Source: Demequina sp. TMPB413
Lineage (GTDB): Bacteria; Actinomycetota; Actinomycetes; Actinomycetales; Demequinaceae
Direction of reading: 5' to 3'
Length of the DNA stretch: 64,000 bases
NCBI RefSeq assembly: GCF_020447105.2
Contig: NZ_CP096184.1
Coordinates: 1,612,001 to 1,676,000 of the forward strand
The notes beneath the pieces were generated by a model, which did no database searches, was not told the origin of the DNA, and saw only the letters and a list, made by a program, of their open reading frames with translations. Position 1 is the first letter of the stretch. Each line of letters starts with the position of its first letter. This document shows positions 51,960-61,084 of the stretch, piece by piece. The position numbers were made by a program, and so were the translations under genes.

Positions 51960-53129
51960 CTACGCCGGGACTGACGCAGTCTCGTTGGCACTGTCCTCGG
52001 CGCCGTCCTCGCGCTTGGCCTCACGACCAAACCCGAGCAGGAACGCCGCCACGGTGAACGCCACGGCGGCGGCCAACGTGACCTGTAGCAGCATGACCAC
52101 CCAGTTCCCCACACCCGGCGGCGTGAAAGCAGCCCAGGCAAAGATTGATCCTGGCGACGGAGGTGCTACGAGTCCGCCATTGAAGAGGACACCGACCAGC
52201 ACGCCGGTCATCCCGCCCAGGATCGCTGCGGCGATCATCTTCGGCTTGGCGAGCACGAACGGGAAGTAGATCTCGTGGATGCCTCCAAAGAAGTGGATGA
52301 TGATCGCTCCGGGAGCGGCGGCCTTGAGCATGCGGGGTCCGAAGAACGCAAAGGCGACGAGGATGCCGAGACCTGGTCCGGGGTTGGATTCGATCATGAA
52401 CAGCAGCGACTTGCCTGCATCCTCCGCCTCGGCCGTGCCGAGCGGGGTGAAGACGCCGTGGTTAATGGCGTTGTTGAGGAACAACACCTTGGCAGGCTCG
52501 ACCACGATGGACGCGAGCGGCAGCAGGTTGTTCTCGACGAGGAAGTCCACGCCCTCGCCGGCCCACTCCACGCCGCGCTCGACCACCGGCCCGATGATGA
52601 TCTTGCCGAGAATCGCGATGAAACCGCCGAGGATGCCGAGTGAGAAGTTGTCTACGAGCATTTCGAAACCGGGCTTGACCTTGTCCTGCCACAGCCCTTC
52701 GACCTTCATGAGGCACCACGCCGCAGCCGGCCCGATGATCATGGCGCCAAGGAACATCGGCACATCCGAGCCCACGATCACACCCGTGGTGGCCACGGCA
52801 CCGATCACGGCACCACGCGTGCCGTAGACCAACTTGCCGCCCATGTACCCGATGAGCAATGGCAACAAGTACGTGATCATGGGTCCGACGATCACCGCGA
52901 TCGATGCAGTCCACTCCATGACGCCGTCGTGCGGCTCACCATTGAACTGTTCGGCGACCTTGTTGATCCAGCCCGCCTCGATAAACAGCGCAGTGATCAG
53001 GCCCCAGGCCACGAAGGCGCCGATATTGGGCATGATCATGGCCGACATGAATCGGCCTAGACGTTGAACCTGAGCGGCAGCCCCGCCGCCCTCACGGTTC
53101 TTGTTTGCCTGCATATCAGGTGCTGACAT
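51960..53129 (-). CDS. mtlA: PTS mannitol-type enzyme IIC permease
   Basis: 389 residues. MtlA-type features include RLGRFMSAMIMPNIGAFVAWGLITALF at the N-terminus, NNAINHGVFTPLG, and the substrate-binding GGIHEIYFPFVLAKP (GIHE motif). About eight hydrophobic stretches. It ends after the membrane domain with a short charged tail (GREAKREDGAEDS), and IIB and IIA follow as separate genes. First gene of the operon; transports and phosphorylates mannitol or a related hexitol. Confidence 0.93.
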   Translation of the reverse strand: MSAPDMQANKNREGGGAAAQVQRLGRFMSAMIMPNIGAFVAWGLITALFIEAGWINKVAEQFNGEPHDGVMEWTASIAVIVGPMITYLLPLLIGYMGGKLVYGTRGAVIGAVATTGVIVGSDVPMFLGAMIIGPAAAWCLMKVEGLWQDKVKPGFEMLVDNFSLGILGGFIAILGKIIIGPVVERGVEWAGEGVDFLVENNLLPLASIVVEPAKVLFLNNAINHGVFTPLGTAEAEDAGKSLLFMIESNPGPGLGILVAFAFFGPRMLKAAAPGAIIIHFFGGIHEIYFPFVLAKPKMIAAAILGGMTGVLVGVLFNGGLVAPPSPGSIFAWAAFTPPGVGNWVVMLLQVTLAAAVAFTVAAFLLGFGREAKREDGAEDSANETASVPA

Positions 53130-53209
53130 GCGTACCTTCCCTTCCTATGCCTCGCGTCATTGCGAGAGGCGGAGATACTCGGTGCCCGTTTGGGCCCGTA
53201 TTGGTTGAC

Positions 53210-53219
53210 ATTGCGCAAT
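53210..53219. promoter_or_regulatory. Palindrome between PTS operon and two-component genes
   Basis: ATTGCGCAAT is a perfect 10-bp palindrome, directly preceded by TTGAC (TTGACA at 53205). It lies in the 207-bp divergent region between mtlA and the LytTR regulator gene. It could be the operator of the DeoR protein or part of a promoter; nothing else in this gap was recognised. Confidence 0.35.
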
Positions 53220-53336
53220 CTAGACCTCAAAGCGGGCCGAGTCAAGCCCCAACCGGGCGCGAACGGACATGCCTGTTGTGCGGTTGCTAGAATCGGACAG
53301 GCGCCGAGGGGACGCCCCTAGAGCCAAGGAACGTCT

Positions 53337-54053
53337 GTGATTCGTATCGGAGTGGTCGAAGACGACCCCGTCAACCGCCGCGGACTCCTTGACCACCTCG
53401 CGCGCTATTCGGAAGAGCACGGCGTGGAGTTCGCGATCAGTGAGTTCGCCGATGGGGCCGACCTCGTGGAGCGCTACCGGCCCGAGTACGACATGCTGCT
53501 GCTGGACGTGCAGATGCCTCGGATGGACGGTCTGGAGGCCGCCCACAGGGTGCGCGAGGTGGACTCCGACGTCATCATCATCTTTGTCACCAACATGGCC
53601 CAGTACGCCATCAAAGGCTACGAGGTCGACGCCCTCAGCTACCTGGTGAAGCCGGTGCCGTACTTCGCCTTTGCTCAAGAGATGGGGCGCTCGCTCGCCC
53701 GCTTGCAGCGCCATCAAGGCGACAGTGTGGTGTTGACAGTGGGAAACACTCTGGCGCGAGTGCCCACCACCGACATCGTCTACGTCGAATCCGTCAAGCA
53801 CCGCATCACGGTCCACACGCTGAGCGGAAAGCACTCGTTCAGCGGCACGCTCAAGGCCATGGACCAGGAGTTGGAGGGCCGGGGCTTCTTCCGCTCAAAC
53901 TCCTGCTACATCGTCAACCTCAGGCACGTCTCCCGGGTAGAACAGCACACGTGCGTCATGACAGGGGGCGACGAGTTGCAGGTGAGCAGGCCACGACGAC
54001 GCGCCTTCCTTGAGGCCCTCACCGACTTTGTGGGAGGCAAGACCACGCCATGA
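53337..54053 (+). CDS. LytTR-family response regulator
   Basis: 238 residues from a GTG with AAGGA six bases upstream. The receiver domain has phospho-Asp57 in LLLDVQMP and the conserved Lys in YLVKPV. The C-terminal LytTR domain (IVYVESVKHRITVHTLSGKHSFSGTL...FFRSNSCYIVNLRHV) binds DNA as a beta-rich fold. The start of the histidine kinase overlaps its stop (ATGA). LytTR/AgrA-type regulators often respond to peptides or envelope state. Confidence 0.93.
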   Translation: MIRIGVVEDDPVNRRGLLDHLARYSEEHGVEFAISEFADGADLVERYRPEYDMLLLDVQMPRMDGLEAAHRVREVDSDVIIIFVTNMAQYAIKGYEVDALSYLVKPVPYFAFAQEMGRSLARLQRHQGDSVVLTVGNTLARVPTTDIVYVESVKHRITVHTLSGKHSFSGTLKAMDQELEGRGFFRSNSCYIVNLRHVSRVEQHTCVMTGGDELQVSRPRRRAFLEALTDFVGGKTTP

Positions 54054-55417
54054 TCGAAGGCCTGCCCGACATCCCCCGTGTGTTCACCGCTCTGGCCGAG
54101 TGGTCGGCCTGTCTGGTCTACATCTCCTTGATGCGCAAGCGGCTGCCGCTGATCTCGCTCGTCCCCGTTGCCGTCGTCGGCCTTGCCGCCTTGATCGGCG
54201 TCCAACTGGTCGCGGAGACCCTGCCGCTTGAACTGTGGACGGTGGGCATGGCGGCGGCTGTCGGCACCATGTTCGCTTTTATCTACGCGAGCGCCGACGT
54301 GTCGCTGCGCGAAGCGGGAGACCTGGTCGCGAGGGCGTTCGTGCTCGCGGAACTGCTGGCCTCGCTCGAGTGGCAGCTTGATGTCTTCTTCCTCGGCGGC
54401 GATGACGCGACCCGCATGTCGAGCGTCGCGCTGCTGATCGGCGTCTACGTCGCGGTGTTTGGGATGGCCTATTCGGCCGAGCGCAAGCACTTCCCTCGCG
54501 ACCACCGCGTGGTGGTGGACAACCGCACGCTCATCGTCACGGTGGTGGTGGCGATCGTGACGTTCCTCATGTCAAACCTGAGCTTCATCACCACCAACAC
54601 CCCCTTCTCGGGCCCCGTTGGCCCGGAGGTCTTCTACATCCGCACGCTGGTGGACCTGTGCGGCTTCGTGATCCTCTTCGCGTTGCGCGGTCAGCGCCTC
54701 GAGTTGCTGCGCGCCACGGAGGTCAACGCGGTCAACGTCATGCTTCGCAATCAGCGCGACCGCTACCTGCAGTCCAAGCACGACATCGACGTGGTGAACC
54801 GCAAGTACCACGACCTCAAGTACTACATCCACGCAATCCGGGCAGAATCAAACCCCGACGCCAGGGCCGGCTATATCGACCAGCTTGAGGATTCGATCCG
54901 TGGTTACGAGACGTCCGCTCTTGATACCGGCAGCCACGTTCTCGACACCCTCTTGACGGCCAAGAGCCAACAGGCCGACCGCATGCAGATCACCCTCGCT
55001 GCTGTCGCCGACGGCACCGCGATCGCGTTCGTCGACGCGATGGACCTGGTCACCCTCGTCGGCAACGCGCTCGACAACGCGATCGAAGCCACGTCGTCGC
55101 TAGGAGACCCGGCGCAGCGCCTGGTACGGATCGCGGTGTACCGCCAAGGCGGCTTCGCCATGATCAAGGTGGAGAACGTCTTCAGGGGGACGCTTCAGAT
55201 GGTCGACGGCCTCCCCCAGACCACCAAAGCGAGCTCGCTTCACCACGGCTACGGTCTCAAGAACATGCGGGAGACGGCGGAGAAGTACGGCGGGTCTCTC
55301 ACCGCCCACGCGGAAGACGAGTGGTTTGTAGTCCGCGTCCTGCTGCCGACGCCCGCGCCTGGTAGTCCTCGGCACGCCAGGCGTGCGGCCGAGACCTCCG
55401 CCCCCACAGCCGACTAG
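54050..55417 (+). CDS. Sensor histidine kinase with GHKL domain (AgrC/LytS-like)
   Basis: 455 residues. Six or seven helices occupy 1-235, without an obvious extracytoplasmic sensor domain. A coiled segment holds the phospho-acceptor region NRKYHDLKYYIHAIR. The ATPase part has the N box GNALDNAIEA and G box HHGYGLKNM, typical of the AgrC-type GHKL kinases. No propeptide or AgrB-like protease gene is adjacent, so the signal is unknown. Position next to the PTS operon could be coincidental. Confidence 0.9.
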   Translation: MIEGLPDIPRVFTALAEWSACLVYISLMRKRLPLISLVPVAVVGLAALIGVQLVAETLPLELWTVGMAAAVGTMFAFIYASADVSLREAGDLVARAFVLAELLASLEWQLDVFFLGGDDATRMSSVALLIGVYVAVFGMAYSAERKHFPRDHRVVVDNRTLIVTVVVAIVTFLMSNLSFITTNTPFSGPVGPEVFYIRTLVDLCGFVILFALRGQRLELLRATEVNAVNVMLRNQRDRYLQSKHDIDVVNRKYHDLKYYIHAIRAESNPDARAGYIDQLEDSIRGYETSALDTGSHVLDTLLTAKSQQADRMQITLAAVADGTAIAFVDAMDLVTLVGNALDNAIEATSSLGDPAQRLVRIAVYRQGGFAMIKVENVFRGTLQMVDGLPQTTKASSLHHGYGLKNMRETAEKYGGSLTAHAEDEWFVVRVLLPTPAPGSPRHARRAAETSAPTAD

Positions 55418-55432
55418 CCCCGCACCGGCCTC

Positions 55433-57596
<2,164 letters not shown>

Positions 57597-57607
57597 CGCC
57601 GACTCTC

Positions 57608-58291
57608 CTATGGCTGTGGCGCGGGCTCACCCGGCTGGATGGTCGAATCCTGCGCGCCGGAGGGAACAGTACCCTGCTCGTCGTCGCCGTCTTCACCGTC
57701 CTCACCTGGTTCGCGCTTGAAGATGATCTTGAAGATGGGGAAGAACACCCAGAACGAGATCGCGGAGTAGATGATCATGGTCAAGACGTCTGCGAACGTC
57801 TCGCCAGTGGAGCCCCAGCCAAGCGTGTCAATGAAGAAGTCGTACACAGGCGCCTTGTAGAAGCCCTGAGCGGCCGCCGCGATGAACGTGATGATGACGT
57901 ACGCGATGAAGTACCACATCGCCGCACGCCACGGCGAGGTGTTCGACTTGAAGGTGATGTTGCGCTGGAGGAAGAAGTTGATGACCTGCGCGATCGCGAG
58001 AGTGATCTGCACCGCGAGGAAGTAGGCGAGGCCGCCGCCTCCCTGTGGGAGCTCACCCGCGACGTAATCGAACATGTAGTACTGCGATCCGTCGACGTCT
58101 GAGCCGACAGGGAACACCTGGAAGGTGGTCTCGAGGAGCGATGTGGTGTTGAACCATGCCCTGAACAGCGGCATCAGCGCCAACTGCAACACCGTCACGG
58201 CCTGGGAAAACACCGTGAACATGAGGAACTGCGCGAAGCCAGGCCGCTTCTCGGTGAAGACTTCCCACTTGCGGCGGATGGCGTGAATCAT
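57608..58291 (-). CDS. GtrA-like membrane protein
   Basis: 227 residues with four helices (about 22-45, 88-110, 125-150, 168-190). The motif QVINFFLQRNITFKSN is the GtrA-family signature (NF..+R.+.F), and the C-terminal tail is acidic and Pro-rich (EPGEDGEDGDDEQ). GtrA-type proteins flip polyprenyl-linked sugars across the membrane. The ATG overlaps the preceding GH3 stop by 4 bp. An insertion of about 45 residues after the first helix is longer than in plain GtrA. Confidence 0.75.
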   Translation of the reverse strand: MIHAIRRKWEVFTEKRPGFAQFLMFTVFSQAVTVLQLALMPLFRAWFNTTSLLETTFQVFPVGSDVDGSQYYMFDYVAGELPQGGGGLAYFLAVQITLAIAQVINFFLQRNITFKSNTSPWRAAMWYFIAYVIITFIAAAAQGFYKAPVYDFFIDTLGWGSTGETFADVLTMIIYSAISFWVFFPIFKIIFKREPGEDGEDGDDEQGTVPSGAQDSTIQPGEPAPQP

Positions 58292-60723
58292 CGTCGACTC
58301 CTCGACAGGTCGGGGGCCGCCGATTGTGCGCTCGCGGCCAGTTCGCGCTTCATGCTCTTGGTGTCCCTGCGCGCCCGGAAGTACCCGCGCACCACGCCGG
58401 ACGCTCCCCGCCAGAAGTGGCCGTTGACGATGTCGACGATCGCGTGCACCATCGGCATCGATACAGCGCCCAACGTCATCTTGCCCATGGCCCTCAACGG
58501 CATGTTGTAGAGGAATAGCAGGTTCAAATCCGGCTTGCCGCGGCGTTCAGAGCGTGCGATCAAGCCGCGCAGCACCGTGGCGGCAAGGCGTGCAATCGGG
58601 CTCTTCGCGCGGTGCATGGCGAGCAGCGGATCGTTCACGCCAAGGTCACGGTTCGCGCCTGTGGCCGAAGGCAACTCGCGGCCGAGAAGTGCCGCGAAGT
58701 CCTCGTCGCTCACGTCCTTCACGTCCGCGGCGGCGTACCACGCAAGTTCCGGCCGACGCGCGGGGGCAGGTGTGCCCGCGACGCGGTAGTTCTCGCGGAG
58801 TCGGGTGTCGTCCACGCTGGCCCCAATGCGCAACTCGTAGTCGGCCTCATCGATCACCCAGGCGTCCGCCTCTGCGTCGAAGCGACGGAAGGTTCTGTCA
58901 TCGAACGGCAACTTGACCCGGGTGCTCTCGCCAGGCTCCAGGGCCACTTTGGCGAAGCCCTTGAGTTCGGCCGTGGGGTGGACGGGACCGTCGCCCTGGC
59001 GGGAGACGTACATCTGGACCACCTCGGAGCCAGCCCTATCCCCCGTGTTGGTGAGCGTGAGGCTTGCGCCTGTCTCGGTGACGCGCAGGTCGTCGTATGC
59101 GAATGACGTGTAACTGAGCCCGAAGCCGAAGGGGAAACGCACGGGGACATCCGCGGTCGCGTAGTACCGGTAGCCAACGAACATGCCCTCGCGGTATTCG
59201 GCGTCGGCGTCGCGTGCGGGGAAACGGCCGTGCGTTGGCGTGTCCTCGAGCACCATCGGATACGTTTCCGCGAGCCTTCCTGACGGGCTGGCCGCTCCGG
59301 TCAGGATGTCGACCATGGCCTCCGCTCCCGCCTGACCACCCAAGTAGCCATGGACCACTGCGGTGGCGTTGTCGAGCCACGGCATCTCCACTACAGAACC
59401 CGCCGACAACACGACGACGACGCGCTCCGCCGCCTCGCTGACGCGCTCAAGGAGTTCCACCTGATTGGCGGGCAGCCGCAAGTGCTCGCGGTCGATGCCT
59501 TCCGACTCACTGATCTCGTCGAGACCCATGTAGAGGAGCACCACATCGGCTGCGGCCGCCACGTCGAGCGCGTCCGCCGCGACCGCCTCGTCTGGCGTCC
59601 CATTGCGACGGAAGCCCTGGGCGTGATTGACCGAGTCGAAGCCCGCGTCGCTCCACGCCTCCAGTGCGGTGACCACGCGGCTCGCGTTGACGAGTGAAGA
59701 CCCAGCGCCTTGGTACCGCGGCGTTGCCGCGAAGTCGCCGATGACGGCGAGTCGGGTGTCTTTGGCCAGAGGAAGCACGGCGTCGTGGTTCTTCAGCAGC
59801 ACGACGCTCTCTCGTGCAGCGCGGCGCGCGAGCTGGTGGTGCTCCTCAAGATCGACCGCACGGGCGCGGCCAGGTTCCATGCCCTGGACAAGGGCGCGCA
59901 TCTCTTCTGCGCGCGCATTCAGCATCGCGGGGTCAAGGCGCCCGTCCTTCACGGCGTCGACAATCTCCCGCGCCGAGCCAAGTCCCGGCGATGGCATTTC
60001 AATCGTGCCGCCCGCCTCGATCGCAGCCACCGCGTCGTTGCTGCCGCCCCAGTCCGTCACCACCGCGCCGGCGAAGCCCCACTCGTCGCGAAGAATCTCG
60101 CTCAGCAAGTGAGCGTTCTCGTGGGCGTACGTGCCGTTGATGCGGTTGTAGCTGGTCATGATCGCGCGAGGCGAGGCGTCGCGCACCACGATCTCAAAGG
60201 CCGTCAGGTAGATCTCGCGCAACGTGCGCTCATCCACCACGGAATTGCTGGCCATGCGGCGCGACTCCTGGCTGTTGACCGCGAAGTGCTTGGGGCAGGC
60301 AGCCACCCCTTGAGACTGAATGCCCCTAACGTACGCGGCAGCGAGAGTGCCCGAGAGGAACGGGTCCTCAGAGAAGTACTCGAAGCTGCGGCCACACAGC
60401 GGGCTGCGCTTGATGTTGAGCCCTGGGCCAAGCAGCACGTCAACGCCCTGTTGCGCGGCCTCTGCACCGATCGCCTCGCCGATCTGCTCGGCCAAGGCCT
60501 GGTCCCAACTATTGGCGACCGTGGCCGCCGTGGGGAAGCACGTCGCCGGCTGGGACGCGTTGATCCCCAAGTGATCGGAGGAGCCAGTTTGCCGGCGCAC
60601 TCCGTGCGGGCCGTCAGCGAAGAACAGCGACCGGATGCCCGCGTGCCCAAACTCACGGCTCTGCCACGTGTTGAGGCCACTCAGCAATGCGGCCTTCTCG
60701 AGAAGGGTGAGGTCCTGTGCCAT
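58288..60723 (-). CDS. GH3-family glycoside hydrolase (beta-glucosidase type)
   Basis: 811 residues from the ATG at 60723, with AAGGAG nine bases upstream. Order is the usual one: N-terminal barrel with nucleophile Asp224 (AVVTDWGGSND) and KHFAVNSQE, then the alpha/beta sandwich (VVLLKNHDAVLPL, GMDEISESEGIDRE-like region), then an Fn3-like domain. There is no signal peptide. About 110 C-terminal residues (from NDPLLAMHRAKSP on) are an extra helical segment seen in some actinobacterial GH3 enzymes. It is the first gene of the GtrA/GT2/glf operon. Substrate is probably a beta-linked oligosaccharide taken into the cell or an envelope glycan intermediate. Confidence 0.9.
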   Translation of the reverse strand: MAQDLTLLEKAALLSGLNTWQSREFGHAGIRSLFFADGPHGVRRQTGSSDHLGINASQPATCFPTAATVANSWDQALAEQIGEAIGAEAAQQGVDVLLGPGLNIKRSPLCGRSFEYFSEDPFLSGTLAAAYVRGIQSQGVAACPKHFAVNSQESRRMASNSVVDERTLREIYLTAFEIVVRDASPRAIMTSYNRINGTYAHENAHLLSEILRDEWGFAGAVVTDWGGSNDAVAAIEAGGTIEMPSPGLGSAREIVDAVKDGRLDPAMLNARAEEMRALVQGMEPGRARAVDLEEHHQLARRAARESVVLLKNHDAVLPLAKDTRLAVIGDFAATPRYQGAGSSLVNASRVVTALEAWSDAGFDSVNHAQGFRRNGTPDEAVAADALDVAAAADVVLLYMGLDEISESEGIDREHLRLPANQVELLERVSEAAERVVVVLSAGSVVEMPWLDNATAVVHGYLGGQAGAEAMVDILTGAASPSGRLAETYPMVLEDTPTHGRFPARDADAEYREGMFVGYRYYATADVPVRFPFGFGLSYTSFAYDDLRVTETGASLTLTNTGDRAGSEVVQMYVSRQGDGPVHPTAELKGFAKVALEPGESTRVKLPFDDRTFRRFDAEADAWVIDEADYELRIGASVDDTRLRENYRVAGTPAPARRPELAWYAAADVKDVSDEDFAALLGRELPSATGANRDLGVNDPLLAMHRAKSPIARLAATVLRGLIARSERRGKPDLNLLFLYNMPLRAMGKMTLGAVSMPMVHAIVDIVNGHFWRGASGVVRGYFRARRDTKSMKRELAASAQSAAPDLSRSRR

Positions 60724-60725
60724 CA

Positions 60726-60806
60726 CTATCGACTCCTTGTGGCGCGTGGCGACTGACGGTCGGGCCCGCAGTTCTTGGGCGGCGTCTTTGCCGTTCGGCT
60801 ACTCAC
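60726..60806 (-). CDS. Possible 26-residue leader peptide before GH3 gene
   Basis: A GTG at 60806 is preceded by AAGGAGAGAACC, as good a ribosome site as any here. It opens a short frame (start MSSRTAKTPPKNCGPD, Arg- and Pro-rich) that ends in TAG two bases before the GH3 ATG. Such placement suggests translational coupling or a leader. It could equally be a chance frame. Confidence 0.35.
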   Translation of the reverse strand: MSSRTAKTPPKNCGPDRQSPRATRSR

Positions 60807-61026
60807 GGTTCTCTCCTTGTACGTACCCGCCCGGTGGCCCGGACGGGGCTGATGCGGCGTCGCTGATGGTTGGTCTTGTCCGCCCGTCCCGCCTGCGTGA
60901 CGGAGCGTGCGCAGGTTCAGAACACCACGCGATATGGCCTCCTGAGAGGCGTTTCGCACGACCTGTCACGTGGGCCGCACAACTTGCGTGGGGGCCGGCA
61001 AGCGGCGATTCCAGGGCAGGACAACA
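60807..61026. other. Non-coding region between the two GH3 genes
   Basis: About 220 bp. It contains GCCTC-tcag-GAGGC and a few T/A-rich hexamers but no firm promoter. It should hold the promoter of the GH3/glf operon; nothing else was recognised. Confidence 0.4.
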
Positions 61027-61066
61027 TCGGGATGCCGCGCCCGCTGAGGCGCACGCGGCATCCCGA
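61027..61066 (-). terminator. Terminator of the membrane-anchored GH3 gene
   Basis: TCGGGATGCCGCG and CGCGGCATCCCGA form a perfect 13-bp stem with a 14-nt loop, 18 bp after the stop codon. Confidence 0.8.
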
Positions 61067-61084
61067 GTCTCCTGCTCGTTGTGG

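Noticed and set aside
58519-58531. GGTTCAAATCC, looking like a tRNA T-loop
   Set aside because: It lies inside the GH3 coding sequence (LNLLFLYN region on the minus strand) and no acceptor or anticodon stems surround it.
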